A DNA stretch of 64,000 nt from JAEUWI01 sp942492815 (GCA_942492815.1 OW818658.1:2790001-2854000), one strand, 5' to 3'. Counted from the stretch's first letter, positions 7,556-16,822 are shown. Numbers and translations are program-made. The notes: generated by a model not told the origin, from the sequence alone.

Positions 7556-9874
7556 TCATTTGCCATTGAGTAACTCCAACACCTTCCGGGTCAGCGTCTT
7601 GGCCGTAAATGGCTTACACAGAAAATTTTCGCTATTTTCGATTACACCGTGGCGCATCACCGTGTCGCCCGCGTAGCCCGAGACAAAAAGGGTCTTCGTA
7701 CACTTCCCGATCCTTCTTACGTGATCGGCCAACTCGGGGCCGCTCATGCGGGGCATCACAACGTCCGTTATAAGCAATCGCACGGCACGGTCCTCAGATT
7801 CAATCATCGACAGGGCCTCCGGGCCACTGGCTGCGGCCACAACGGTGTAACCCGCTCCCGCAAGAATTCGGCTGGTAAAGTCCCTCAGTGCGTCGTCGTC
7901 TTCAGCCAGGAAAATCACCCCCTCGCCGGAGGTTGGGACCTGGGCGTCTGTGACCCGTGCAATAGGCACCGACTCTTCCACTCGAGGCAGCAGTATTTTG
8001 AAGGTCGTGCCCGATCCCAATTCGCTCTGTACCTGAACGCTACCGCCGCTTTGATTAATTATTCCATAGACCGTAGCCAGCCCCAGTCCCGTGCCTTTGC
8101 CCATCTCCTTGGTGGTAAAAAAGGGCTCAAACACCTGCCGGAGGGTAGAGGCATCCATCCCGCAACCCGTATCGCTGACCGTAACTGCGACATAGCGACC
8201 CGGTGGCGGGGCCTCGAATTGCCCGAGGCTCGCCTCGGCCACATCCACATTGCACGTTTCAAGCGTGATTGTGCCACGCGATGGCATAGAATCCCGCGCA
8301 TTGACGACCAGGTTCATGACGACCTGCTCGATCTGGCCTGGGTCGGCCTTCACGTTACCCAAAGCGGATTCTGAGTGAAAAACAAGTTCGATATCCTCGC
8401 GGATTAGACGCCGCAACATCTTCTCGGCCTCCAGCACGACGGAGTTCAAATTGAAGACGCGCATCTGCAGCACCTGCTTGCGGCTGAACGCGAGCAATTG
8501 CTGCGTCAGCTCGGCGGCTCGATTTCCAGCACGAAGTATTTGCTCGATATCCGCGCGAAGGGGATCGTATTCCGGTACAGTCCCCATTGCCAGATCGGCG
8601 TAGCCGATGATTACGCTGAGCAGGTTGTTGAAATCATGGGCAATTCCGCCCGCGAGCCGCCCGACACTTTCCATTTTCTGCGATTGCTGAATGCGTTCCT
8701 CCAATCGCTTTTGGTCGGTAACGTCGATATGAGTGCCGGAAAGTCTAATAGAACGCCCCTCATCGTCAACTAGAAACGCGCCTTGGGCAAGTATCGAGCG
8801 ATACGAGCCATCCTTGTGCCGCAGGCGAAACTCTTGTCTATAGTCGGAGCCCGGTTTGTCTATTTGCTGTTCGGCAAACGCTATTGCACGACCCCGATCT
8901 TCAGGGTGCAGGCGGCTGATCCATTCGCGCAACTCGTCGCCGATCTCACCGTCTGCGAATCCGAGTTGGCGCTTGCACTCCGGGGAGTAGTGGACTGTAT
9001 TGAGGAACAAATCCCACTCCCACAACCCGACTTTTGAAGCATTGACGGTCCGTTGCAAACGCTCCGCAGACTCCCGCAGCAATTCCGCAGCATACTTTCT
9101 TTCCGAGATGTCACGCACGACGAAAAACATCGTCCGTTCCCCCTCAAGTCTGAAGAAATTAGAGCTGATCTCCACGGGGATTTCGCCCGCAGACTTACTC
9201 ATAAGAACGCTTTCAAACAGATTAAGCACGCCGCCGGCAACTTGGCTCGCCAAGCTGAGCCGAATCCGCTCCACGTGTGACGACGCCACAATATCGAGCG
9301 GCGTCAGGCGCAGCAATTCGTCAATGGTATAACCGAGCATCTCGCACGCAACCGCGTTAGCCTCCGAGAAAGGGCACACGTCCCCTTCCGGACTCATCGG
9401 AAATGCGAAGAGCGCATCTTTCGCGCTGCGGAATAGTTCGCGATATCGGGATTCACTCTTGCGAAGCGCTTCCTGTGCCATTCCGGCCGCCCGCCGGGCC
9501 GCCGATTGCGCCAACTCGCGCTGCACGGAGGGGACAAGGCGCGAGAGATTACCTTTCAACAAGTAGTCACTCACACCCGCCTTCATCTCACCAACCGCGG
9601 TTTCCTCTCCAATAGTCCCGGAAAGTACGATGAAGGGGATATCCTGTTTCGACTCGCGCAGTACCTTGAGAGCGGCGGGGCCATCAAACTTGGGCAGGTT
9701 GTAGTCCGAAATGATCAAGTCCCACCGGCGCAAGGCAAGCGACGCCCGCATCGCCTCGGCTTCTTCGACCCGTTCGTAGACCAGATCATATCCGGCCTTC
9801 TGCAATAGACGGATCAGAAGGTCCGAATCGCTCTGCGTATCTTCAACGTGCAATAGTGCGAGCGGCACACTCAT
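7556..9874 (-). CDS. Hybrid histidine kinase: REC-PAS-PAS-HisKA-HATPase-REC
   Basis: A 772-residue cytosolic sensor kinase. An N-terminal receiver (about 1-125) has the phosphorylation site LIISDYNLPK. Two PAS/PAC segments follow (about 145-265 and 280-395). The dimerisation box GIAHDFNNLLSVIIGYADLA contains the phosphorylated His in the HDFNN variant. The HATPase has N box MNLVVNARDS and G1/G2 boxes VSDTGCGMD and GTGLGLATVYG. A C-terminal receiver (about 650-772) has LLITDVVMPRMSG. There are no transmembrane segments, so the signal is intracellular or comes from the partner receiver. Its start overlaps the end of the receiver gene at 9871 by 4 bp, indicating translational coupling. Confidence 0.93.
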   Translation of the reverse strand: MSVPLALLHVEDTQSDSDLLIRLLQKAGYDLVYERVEEAEAMRASLALRRWDLIISDYNLPKFDGPAALKVLRESKQDIPFIVLSGTIGEETAVGEMKAGVSDYLLKGNLSRLVPSVQRELAQSAARRAAGMAQEALRKSESRYRELFRSAKDALFAFPMSPEGDVCPFSEANAVACEMLGYTIDELLRLTPLDIVASSHVERIRLSLASQVAGGVLNLFESVLMSKSAGEIPVEISSNFFRLEGERTMFFVVRDISERKYAAELLRESAERLQRTVNASKVGLWEWDLFLNTVHYSPECKRQLGFADGEIGDELREWISRLHPEDRGRAIAFAEQQIDKPGSDYRQEFRLRHKDGSYRSILAQGAFLVDDEGRSIRLSGTHIDVTDQKRLEERIQQSQKMESVGRLAGGIAHDFNNLLSVIIGYADLAMGTVPEYDPLRADIEQILRAGNRAAELTQQLLAFSRKQVLQMRVFNLNSVVLEAEKMLRRLIREDIELVFHSESALGNVKADPGQIEQVVMNLVVNARDSMPSRGTITLETCNVDVAEASLGQFEAPPPGRYVAVTVSDTGCGMDASTLRQVFEPFFTTKEMGKGTGLGLATVYGIINQSGGSVQVQSELGSGTTFKILLPRVEESVPIARVTDAQVPTSGEGVIFLAEDDDALRDFTSRILAGAGYTVVAAASGPEALSMIESEDRAVRLLITDVVMPRMSGPELADHVRRIGKCTKTLFVSGYAGDTVMRHGVIENSENFLCKPFTAKTLTRKVLELLNGK

Positions 9875-10302
9875 GAAGTGTTTCCCCTTGGCGGCGGCTC
9901 CTCGTTCACCACGAGCCAGTAGAGCCGTAGTTGCTGGACGGCCTCAGCAAACTGCACATAATCCACAGGCTTTCGGATGTAGCTGTTGGCCCCAAGATCG
10001 TAACTTTGCGCCACATCCTGTTCTTCCTTCGACGTCGTAAGTATAACCACGGGGAGCCGCCCGGTGCGTTCCATGCCTCGAATGCGCCGAAGAACCTCTA
10101 GTCCGTCAACCTTGGGCAATTTCAGGTCCAATAGAATGAGGGATGGGAGCACGGATCCTTCTCCCTCAAGATAGTCCAGCGCTTCCTGACCGTCTTCCGC
10201 AACAACCAGCCGGCTCGTAATTCCACCCTTAAGCAGCGCACGCTTGGTCAGATCGATATCGCTCGGATTGTCTTCCACCAGTAGAATGATTCGCGAATTC
10301 AT
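9871..10302 (-). CDS. Stand-alone response regulator receiver (Rcp1/CheY-like)
   Basis: A 143-residue single receiver domain of the Rcp1 type that usually pairs with PAS-containing or phytochrome-like kinases. It has the acidic pair in ILLVEDNPSDIDL, the phosphorylation site LILLDLKLPKVDG and the Lys in YIRKPVDY. The start at 10302 is chosen because AGGAG lies 8 nt upstream; a longer frame to 10362 would overlap the kinase gene more. It overlaps the kinase genes on both sides by 4 bp (ATGA junctions), so it is tightly coupled to them and probably carries phosphate between them. No output domain is present. Confidence 0.93.
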   Translation of the reverse strand: MNSRIILLVEDNPSDIDLTKRALLKGGITSRLVVAEDGQEALDYLEGEGSVLPSLILLDLKLPKVDGLEVLRRIRGMERTGRLPVVILTTSKEEQDVAQSYDLGANSYIRKPVDYVQFAEAVQQLRLYWLVVNEEPPPRGNTS

Positions 10303-11858
10303 GTGCTCTCCTGAAGTGTAAACGAGAACGTCGCGCCCTGCTGCACGACAGACTCCGCCCATACTTTTCCCCCGTGCCGGTTCACTATGCGCTGAACCGT
10401 GGCCAACCCGACTCCGGTGCCCGGATACTCGGACACCTTGTGCATTCGTTGGAAAGCCCCAAACATTTTAGAGGCGTAGGCCATGTCGAACCCCGCTCCG
10501 TTGTCTCGCACGAAGAATACTTTTTCTCCATCCAGTTGTGTCTGTCCTACTTCGATACGCGGGTCTTTCCGCTTTCCAGAAAATTTGAACGCATTCCCGA
10601 TCAAGTTGTTTAGGACAATTTCAAGCAGGCGCGGATCGCCCACGGCGACCAGGCCCGACGCTATACTTACTTCAACGGGATACCTGGAGTGAACGTTACC
10701 GAGACGCCGTGCTACATCTTGCGCCAGGGCAGTGAGATCAATCACCTGAGTCTGCATTTCCGTCCGTATCACACGGGCGAGCTCCAGCATGGCGTCGATA
10801 AGGGAGCCCATGCGCTGGGTTTCGGAGCGCACCCGATCCAGATACTGCCGCCCGGTCTGGTCAAGCTGCTCGTAATTATCTTCCAGCAAGGCTTGGCTCC
10901 AACCGTCGATCCCCCGCAGGGGCGAACGAAGGTCGTGAGAAACGGAATAGGAAAAAGCCTCCAGTTCCTTGTTGGCCCGCTGGAGTTCGCCCGTGCGCCG
11001 CGCGACACGAAGTTCGAGTTCCGCATTCAGCGTGCGAATTTCCTGTTGCGCTCGTACCCGCTCGGTTATGTCGCGCAGGATCAGGGTGGATGTAACTTTG
11101 CCCTCAATTTCCATTTTTGAGATGGACGCCTCAATGGGGAATTCTTCGCCGCCCGCGCGGAGACCACTCACTGCCGACAAGGCGTCGATTGAGGCGGAGC
11201 TGACGTCATCCCCAATGCAATCCTTCAGTTGCTTGCGGTAGCGTTCCGGAAACAGCGTATCCATCGGCTTGCCCAGGACGCCGCCCCGCTCCCGATCGAA
11301 CATGGTCTGCGCTGCCGGATTGAACAAGACAATCCTCTGCATCGAATCGAGGCTGACAATGGCATCTTGCGCAGAGTTTATCAGCCCTTCCAGACGCATA
11401 CGGCTGTCCACCGCGTCCCGCAGCGACTGTTCCAGCAATTGGGCGTGTTTCTTGGTCTCCGTGTGCAGCAGGCGCACTTCGATCAAGTTGTGGGCGCGCG
11501 TCACGACTTCGAGCAGATCGAGTGGTTTACTGATGAAATCCTTTGCACCGGCCTTCAACGCGCGCAGCTTCAGCTCCGGCTGGGCCGTGACCACGAGGAC
11601 CGGCAGATAGCCGCCGGGCTCGATCTCCTTGAGTCCCTCCATCACCTGGAACCCATCCATACCGGGCATTTGAAGGTCGAGTAAAATCAGGTCATAGCGG
11701 TTCTGCCGGTGCAGTTCGCAGACTTCATACGGGTTGCCCGTGGAGGCGACCGAGGAAAAGCCGGCGCCGCGCAACGTCCGGTCAAGCAGGCGTACGTTTG
11801 CTTCCACGTCGTCCACAATCAGGATAGTGGCGTTGAAAATATCGGCCGCGTTCACCAT
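10299..11858 (-). CDS. Receiver-PAS-histidine kinase
   Basis: A 519-residue protein when started at the ATG at 11858, which has AGGAG 7 nt upstream and makes the N-terminus align with the receivers at 5225 and 6485 (MVNAADIFNATILIVDD). The receiver (1-130) has LILLDLQMPG. A PAS domain (about 150-270) and a short coiled coil follow. The kinase core has the phytochrome/bacteriophytochrome-type H box SYSVSHDLRSPLRGID and a HATPase domain with NNLIGNAFKFS, VRDNGAGFD and GTGVGLATVQ. No membrane segment is seen. It sits 4 bp into the receiver gene at 9871, which is the likely phosphate acceptor. Confidence 0.92.
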   Translation of the reverse strand: MVNAADIFNATILIVDDVEANVRLLDRTLRGAGFSSVASTGNPYEVCELHRQNRYDLILLDLQMPGMDGFQVMEGLKEIEPGGYLPVLVVTAQPELKLRALKAGAKDFISKPLDLLEVVTRAHNLIEVRLLHTETKKHAQLLEQSLRDAVDSRMRLEGLINSAQDAIVSLDSMQRIVLFNPAAQTMFDRERGGVLGKPMDTLFPERYRKQLKDCIGDDVSSASIDALSAVSGLRAGGEEFPIEASISKMEIEGKVTSTLILRDITERVRAQQEIRTLNAELELRVARRTGELQRANKELEAFSYSVSHDLRSPLRGIDGWSQALLEDNYEQLDQTGRQYLDRVRSETQRMGSLIDAMLELARVIRTEMQTQVIDLTALAQDVARRLGNVHSRYPVEVSIASGLVAVGDPRLLEIVLNNLIGNAFKFSGKRKDPRIEVGQTQLDGEKVFFVRDNGAGFDMAYASKMFGAFQRMHKVSEYPGTGVGLATVQRIVNRHGGKVWAESVVQQGATFSFTLQEST

Positions 11859-11915
11859 GCTCTGACTCCTTTCTTGCCCATTCTGACTCACTCGTGTCGG
11901 TCGGAATGTAACCTG

Positions 11916-14852
11916 CTATTGCTCCGCACACTCTGCGAACTTCAACGCTTCGTAGAGTGTATTCATGAGTTCATTGATCTTGATGGGCTTGGTCAGATAG
12001 CTGAAGAATCCCGCATCCCTACCCATCGCGATGTCTCGCGCCATGGCATTGGCACTGATGGCGATGACGGGAATGCGCGCTGTCTCAGGGTCCTCGCGCA
12101 GGAGCAGCAGCGCCTCGATGCCGCTGATTCCGGGCAGATTGATGTCCATCAATATCACGTCGGGCCTGGCGTTTCGCACAATTTCGATACCGATCACGGC
12201 ATTTACGGCAGTCAAGAGTCGCAGGTCCGGGGATCGCGCGATGAGCTGCTCCACAAGTTTCATGTTCGCCGGATTGTCTTCGATATAAAGGACGGTCCGC
12301 CAACGCACGTCCGCCGCCACGGCTGTCTGGACCGCCACCGCCGGCGCGTCCTCACCGACACCCATTTCCAGAGCTCCGGTGGTGAGCAAATCAATCCAGA
12401 ACACGCTTCCTCGCCCGGCGGTACTATCCACGCCCAGAACGCCGTCCATCAGTTCCGCCAGTTGCTTGGTCACCACGAGGCCGATTCCGGTACCGGCCAC
12501 GCCGCTGGCTTCCTGCCCGAGCCGGTTGAAGGGCTGGAATAGTTGCGCCAATTGTTCCGGCAACAGGCCATCGCCCGTATCCTTGACGCTGATGCGCGTG
12601 TAGTTCGGGCTGCTGGCCGTGCAATTCACCACCACCGATCCGTTTTCCCTGTTGTACTTGATCGCGTTCGATAGTAAGTTGATAACAACCTGTTTCAAGC
12701 GGGTCCGGTCGGCCCAGACAGAGTTTCCCCCGTCCAGCAGGGGGAAGGTCATCTGGATGCCCCGTTGTTGGGCCAGGGGTTCCATCATGGCCTGGCACTC
12801 GGACATGACCTCGGCCAGCGAAACCGGCTCCAGGGAGAGGGACACTTTGCCGGACTCCACCACCGCGAGGTCGAGTATCTCGTTAATTAGCTTCAGCAGG
12901 TGCCAGCCCGCATGAAGAATCTGGGCGATACTCTCCGACTGGGCGGCGTTGGGCGGCGGAGACTCCGTCTCCATGAGCTGGGCGTAGCCCAGTATCGCAT
13001 TGAGCGGACTGCGCAGTTCATGGCTCATACTGGAGAGAAAATCGGACTTCGCGAGATTCGCCTTCTCCGCGACGGACTTGGCATTCTCCAATTCGAGGTT
13101 CTTCTCTTGAAGCATATGCTCGCTGTGCTTGCGCTCCGTAACATCACGCGCGGCGGCAAACACCCCCTGCAGCGTCCGGTCGCGGTCGTAGAAGGTGGTT
13201 GCGTTATAGGACACAACGGTGGTTACGCCATCACGCGCCCGCGCGGTCAGTTCGTAGTCGGTCACTTTCTTTTCGCGCAGCACCAGACTGATGCCCGCCT
13301 CGGCGCGTTCCGGATCGGTAAAATAGTTCTTGAAAGGTGCGCCGATCAATTCGTCGCGTGTGCAACCCGTGAGCGCCTCCATCTGGCGGTTGACATCCGT
13401 AATGATCCCGTGCGGGTCGGTGGTCATCAAGGCATCGACATTGGATTCGATAAGCGAGCGCGTATAGAACTGCTGGTCCCGCAGGCGTTGGTCCAGCTTC
13501 TTCTGCTCCGCTTCCACCTGTTTGCGCGCCGTATTGTCCGTGCCGATCAACAGGTAGCCGATGATGGCGCCCTGGGTATCGCGCAGCGCCGTGACCGAAA
13601 CCACGGCGGGAAAGCGGCTGCCGTCCTTCCTGATATAGGTCAGCTCGTAAATGTCTTCGATGCCGCGAGAGGCCTTGAACACGAGCGCCTCGAATCCTGG
13701 TGTAATCGGCGTGGCGAGCTCGATGCTCAAGGCCTTTGCGCGCACGATTAATTCCTGAGGATCGGAGATATCCGCTGGCGTTATCTTGTCGAGCACATCG
13801 GCGGCCTCGTAACCCAGCATGCGCTCGGCACCGACATTGAAAACCTGGATCACGCCTTTTTCATCGGTGGCGATGCTGGAGAAGTTTTCGCTGTTGAAAA
13901 TAGCGTTCTGCAGCGCACCCGCCTTCAGCAACGCGTCTTCCGCAAGTTTGCGCGCGGTATTGTCCGTGCCGATCAGCAGATAGCCGATGATCCCCCCCTG
14001 GGCGTCGCGCAATGCCGTAACCGAAACCACCGCGGGGAAACGGCTACCATCCTTGCGGATGTAGGTCAACTCGTAGATATCTTCGATGCCTCGGGAGGCT
14101 TTGAAGACCAGGGCTTCGAATCCGGGGGTAATTGGGGTGCCGAGTTCCAGGCTCAGGGCCTCGGCTCGGGCGATGACCTCCTGTGGGTCGGAAATATCGG
14201 CGGGCGTAATCTTATTTACAACATCGGAGGCCACAAAGCCCAGCATGCGCTCGGCGCCCACGTTGAACACCTGTATGACGCCCTTTTCGTCTGTGGCGAT
14301 GCTCGAGAAGTTTTCGCTGTTGAAAATGGCGTTCTGCAGCGCACCCGCCTTCAGCAGCGCGTCTTCCGCAAGTTTGCGCGCGGTGTTGTCCGTGCCGATC
14401 AGTAGATAGCCGATGATCGCGCCCTGAGCGTCGCGCAATGCTGTCACCGACACCACTGCGGGGAAACGGCTACCATCCTTGCGGATGTAGGTCAACTCGT
14501 AGATATCTTCGATGCCTCGGGAGGCTTTGAAGACCAGGGCTTCGAATCCGGGCGTAATCGGCGTGCCGAGTTCAAGGCTCAGGGCCTCGGCTCGTGCGAT
14601 GACCTCCTGCGGGTCGGAAATATCGGCGGGCGTAATCTTATTTACAACATCGGAGGCCACAAAGCCCAGCATGCGCTCGGCGCCCACGTTGAACAACTGT
14701 ATGACGCCCTTTTCATCGGTGGCGATACTCGAAAAGTTGGCGCTGTTGAAGATGGCGTCTTGCAGGACTTCTTCAAGCCTGACCTCGGTGATAGCATTCT
14801 CGGAGGCGTGATTCGCCATGCTGGTGCCTGAACGGCCTTTTCGTGTTTGCAT
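11916..14852 (-). CDS. Hybrid histidine kinase with three near-identical tandem PAS units
   Basis: About 978 residues from the ATG at 14852, preferred to the in-frame codon at 14954 because GGAGG precedes it by 8 nt. Three consecutive 142-residue PAS/PAC units (about 32-173, 174-315 and 316-457) are almost the same. A fourth, unrelated PAS follows (about 470-590). The kinase core has SSMSHELRSPLNAILGYAQL, N box VVINLLSNAIKYN and GTGIGLVVTKQL. A C-terminal receiver has VILMDINLPGISG. No membrane segment is present, so sensing is cytosolic. It is the first gene of the six-gene signalling run. The N-terminal repetition is discussed under findings. Confidence 0.93.
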   Translation of the reverse strand: MQTRKGRSGTSMANHASENAITEVRLEEVLQDAIFNSANFSSIATDEKGVIQLFNVGAERMLGFVASDVVNKITPADISDPQEVIARAEALSLELGTPITPGFEALVFKASRGIEDIYELTYIRKDGSRFPAVVSVTALRDAQGAIIGYLLIGTDNTARKLAEDALLKAGALQNAIFNSENFSSIATDEKGVIQVFNVGAERMLGFVASDVVNKITPADISDPQEVIARAEALSLELGTPITPGFEALVFKASRGIEDIYELTYIRKDGSRFPAVVSVTALRDAQGGIIGYLLIGTDNTARKLAEDALLKAGALQNAIFNSENFSSIATDEKGVIQVFNVGAERMLGYEAADVLDKITPADISDPQELIVRAKALSIELATPITPGFEALVFKASRGIEDIYELTYIRKDGSRFPAVVSVTALRDTQGAIIGYLLIGTDNTARKQVEAEQKKLDQRLRDQQFYTRSLIESNVDALMTTDPHGIITDVNRQMEALTGCTRDELIGAPFKNYFTDPERAEAGISLVLREKKVTDYELTARARDGVTTVVSYNATTFYDRDRTLQGVFAAARDVTERKHSEHMLQEKNLELENAKSVAEKANLAKSDFLSSMSHELRSPLNAILGYAQLMETESPPPNAAQSESIAQILHAGWHLLKLINEILDLAVVESGKVSLSLEPVSLAEVMSECQAMMEPLAQQRGIQMTFPLLDGGNSVWADRTRLKQVVINLLSNAIKYNRENGSVVVNCTASSPNYTRISVKDTGDGLLPEQLAQLFQPFNRLGQEASGVAGTGIGLVVTKQLAELMDGVLGVDSTAGRGSVFWIDLLTTGALEMGVGEDAPAVAVQTAVAADVRWRTVLYIEDNPANMKLVEQLIARSPDLRLLTAVNAVIGIEIVRNARPDVILMDINLPGISGIEALLLLREDPETARIPVIAISANAMARDIAMGRDAGFFSYLTKPIKINELMNTLYEALKFAECAEQ
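13482..14759 (-). repeat. Three tandem 426-bp coding repeats (PAS units)
   Basis: Unit 1 spans 14759-14334, unit 2 spans 14333-13908 and unit 3 spans 13907-13482, each exactly 142 codons. Units 1 and 2 differ at only a few residues and share long runs of exactly identical DNA, for example 14041-14100 against 14467-14526. Unit 3 has more silent and some coding changes. The order of divergence implies an older duplication followed by a recent one. Confidence 0.92.
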
Positions 14853-15268
14853 GGAATGTACCTCCGCGTGAAGCCGAGATACCCCGATCAGCCGGTAGTG
14901 TGGCCGCCCGGAAGGTCTGGACTTTGTTCTAGTGTTATTACTAGAGTATAACAATATTGTTGCTGATCAGTCCAGATATTTTCTGCCCGCGTGAAGCAAA
15001 TTTTCCCAGGAAAGTGAGCCGGGAGGCCCTGGAAGTGGGGTTGGGTAAAGGAGTGTTAAAGACTTAGCGTAGTGGGGGCAAATATATTCGCCGCAACGAA
15101 CCTTTCAAAGCGCAGTACCATCAAGTAGAACTTCGACCCAAAAGAGATGACCCCTTGCACATCGAGGCTTCGTAGTGGTTGAGCCACGCGTGCAAGGGGC
15201 CAGTACTTCTTAGTAAGGGATAGACGTCTCTTTTCGAGCGGAATCAGCCCGGGACCTGGTCGAACGCC
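14853..15268. other. Intergenic region between the DUF2231 gene and the signalling run
   Basis: No coding sequence is supported. It should contain the 3' end of the rubrerythrin-DUF2231 transcript and the promoter of the PAS kinase gene. A long stem is listed separately at 15140-15235. AT-rich sequence at about 14935-14965 is a plausible promoter zone for the minus-strand kinase gene, but I cannot fix a clear -35/-10 pair. Confidence 0.5.
15140..15235 (-). terminator. Long stem downstream of the DUF2231 gene, possible terminator
   Basis: A perfect 10-bp stem, CCCCTTGCAC (15151-15160) with GTGCAAGGGG (15190-15199), is flanked by an outer pairing AAAAGAGA (about 15140-15147) with TCTCTTTT (about 15228-15235). 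On the minus strand the inner stem is followed by a TCATCTCTTTT tract. It lies 3' of the DUF2231 gene and could end the rubrerythrin-DUF2231 transcript. The loop is large for an intrinsic terminator, so this is tentative. Confidence 0.45.
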
Positions 15269-15811
15269 TCAGTGCTCTTCCCCTTCCTCCGATTCTTCCC
15301 CGCCGTTGGCCGCCGGGGACGATGGCGCGCCGAGCATGGCGTGGACGCCGTACGTGTGAACAAGCATCCCGCCCTGATGAGCGGTATTGGCCAGGTAGGA
15401 GGCCGCGACCAAATAGAGAATCAAGAAGGATCCATTGAGCGCAATTGATGGAATCGGCTCGAGTACTTTCCTGTAAACTAGGGGTGCGAGCACGATAAGC
15501 GCGTACACCGCTGTCACGATGATCAACATGGTCCGGGTCGTCTCGGCAAGCTCTTCATGCTCCTCGACGGCCTGTTCCGCGCCCGGTGTGCGTTCGGCGA
15601 GTTCGGCCCCGGCCTCCCCAGTGGACACAGCAGCCATGGCTCCAATCGTCCCCAGCACCATCAGGGTCAGCGCACACGCTGCCAGGGGGCGGGCAGATTT
15701 CCGAAGAATCATACTCAGTATCACAAAGATGGGGGCTACAAGAATCAGCGCTATGGGAAAGTGGACGACCAGCGGGTGCATTCCATCCCAACTTGGCAGT
15801 TGTGGAAACAT
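15269..15811 (-). CDS. DUF2231-type membrane protein
   Basis: A 180-residue inner-membrane protein with four predicted transmembrane helices (about 13-33, 42-61, 92-114 and 124-146). The N-terminus has the DUF2231 hallmark MHPLVVHFPIAL, whose two His residues are candidate metal or heme ligands. An acidic loop after helix 2 (AEQAVEEHEELAETT) and a Glu-rich C-terminal tail (EESEEGEEH) are notable. DUF2231 proteins often sit near cytochromes and redox genes, and their function is not settled. It lies 85 bp downstream of the exported rubrerythrin gene and is probably expressed from the sigma-54 promoter at 16608-16624. Confidence 0.8.
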   Translation of the reverse strand: MFPQLPSWDGMHPLVVHFPIALILVAPIFVILSMILRKSARPLAACALTLMVLGTIGAMAAVSTGEAGAELAERTPGAEQAVEEHEELAETTRTMLIIVTAVYALIVLAPLVYRKVLEPIPSIALNGSFLILYLVAASYLANTAHQGGMLVHTYGVHAMLGAPSSPAANGGEESEEGEEH

Positions 15812-15895
15812 TGCAGGGTACTCCTTGTTCTTGGGAAGGGATTCGTTGGCTTCAATTGACCGGGGAAACGGCTATCGTGCGTTCAGGCATCGTGG

Positions 15896-16534
15896 CTAAC
15901 TGACGGTCACGTATTTCTCTTTCGATTTGAAGCAGGACAGGCACTTTGCGAAGTCCATCGTATTGGTCGTATATCCACAGACGGTGCAGACGTAGAAGGG
16001 TTTTGCTTCCTTCCAGGAGTCCAGCGCGTCCAGTGCCGACTTGTAGAATGTTGCATGTTCCGCCTCGGCCGTTTTCGCATAGTTGAACGTTCGAAGTGCC
16101 GCCTTGTTGCCTTCCTTGCGCGCCTGGGCAATAAACTCGGGGTACATCGTGTCCCGCTCATAGGACTCACCCTCGATGGAGGCCGCCAGGTTCTCCGCCG
16201 TGCTCTTGACATCGGGCGTGGCAATCTCGGCTACGGCCGCGCCGCCAAGATCCTCAATCACCTTCTTGTGATTTCCTGCGTGTATCTCTTCAGCCCTGGC
16301 CGCGGCCCTGAACAGGCTTCCCACACCCTTATACCCTTCCTCGTCCGCCTTGACGGCAAAAGCGACATAGCGGGCATGGGCATTGGACTCTCCGTTGAAG
16401 GCCGCCACCAGATTCTCCAGCGTACTGCCCGCAGCCTTTTCGGCGGCCGGGGCCGTCAGGGGAAATAGCGCCAATGCTGCCAGACAGAGTGCCGCTTTAC
16501 CGGTGGTAGCAAATCCCGCGAAATTCGTCAACAT
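15896..16534 (-). CDS. Exported rubrerythrin
   Basis: A 212-residue rubrerythrin-family protein. Residues 1-31 form a signal peptide (KAALCLAALALFPLTAPAA), unusual because most rubrerythrins are cytosolic. The ferritin-like domain carries diiron-ligand helices with the Glu residues of FNGESNAHARY, AEEIHAGNHKK, EGESYERDTMYPEF and AEAEHATFY. The C-terminal rubredoxin-like site has paired cysteines, VCTVCGYTTN and KCLSCFKSK. The family reduces peroxide with electrons passed through the rubredoxin iron. The start has AAAGGAGA upstream. A sigma-54 promoter and a paired enhancer site lie upstream, copied from those before the cytochrome gene. The paralogous relic at 16823-17520 derives from this gene. 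Confidence 0.9.
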   Translation of the reverse strand: MLTNFAGFATTGKAALCLAALALFPLTAPAAEKAAGSTLENLVAAFNGESNAHARYVAFAVKADEEGYKGVGSLFRAAARAEEIHAGNHKKVIEDLGGAAVAEIATPDVKSTAENLAASIEGESYERDTMYPEFIAQARKEGNKAALRTFNYAKTAEAEHATFYKSALDALDSWKEAKPFYVCTVCGYTTNTMDFAKCLSCFKSKEKYVTVS

Positions 16535-16607
16535 AATTCAATCTCCTTTGTTTTTCCGTTATTGCAATTAAAGTCTTGTGGCTTGTCATCAGGCCACAAC
16601 TCAGTAA

Positions 16608-16624
16608 TGCAACGGCCATGCCAA
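16608..16624 (-). promoter_or_regulatory. Sigma-54 (-24/-12) promoter of the rubrerythrin operon
   Basis: On the minus strand the sequence reads TTGGCATGGCCGTTGCA. It matches the RpoN consensus TTGGCACGG-N3-TTGC, with the essential GG and GC separated by exactly 10 bp. The predicted start of transcription is near 16597, giving a 5' leader of about 63 nt before the rubrerythrin ATG at 16534. The leader begins with a perfect 7-bp stem (TTGTGGC 16576-16582 with GCCACAA 16593-16599). The same promoter occurs at 18793-18809. Confidence 0.85.
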
Positions 16625-16701
16625 CACGTGGATTGGCAAAAAAGGGAATTGAAACAGCGTAAAACGGAGCTATTGAAGCCGCCTCGGCGCATTGACCGTA
16701 C

Positions 16702-16740
16702 AAAAATTCAAACGCGGAGACGTGGTACGTTCAAAATTTT
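16702..16740. promoter_or_regulatory. Candidate enhancer (UAS) inverted repeat for the NtrC-type activator, copy 2
   Basis: Half sites AAAAATTCAAACG (16702-16714) and CGTTCAAAATTTT (16728-16740) face each other across 13 bp, about 120 bp upstream of the predicted start of transcription, a usual distance for a sigma-54 enhancer. The arrangement is the same as at 18886-18924, although flanking DNA has diverged. Binding by the activator encoded at 19009 is an inference. Confidence 0.65.
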
Positions 16741-16822
16741 CTACACATCGCGGGACCCTGGCGTAGATTCCGCCCTTGATACGGGTGGATTTGAGGTGCC
16801 CCGCTGTGGACAGCGCAAGCTG

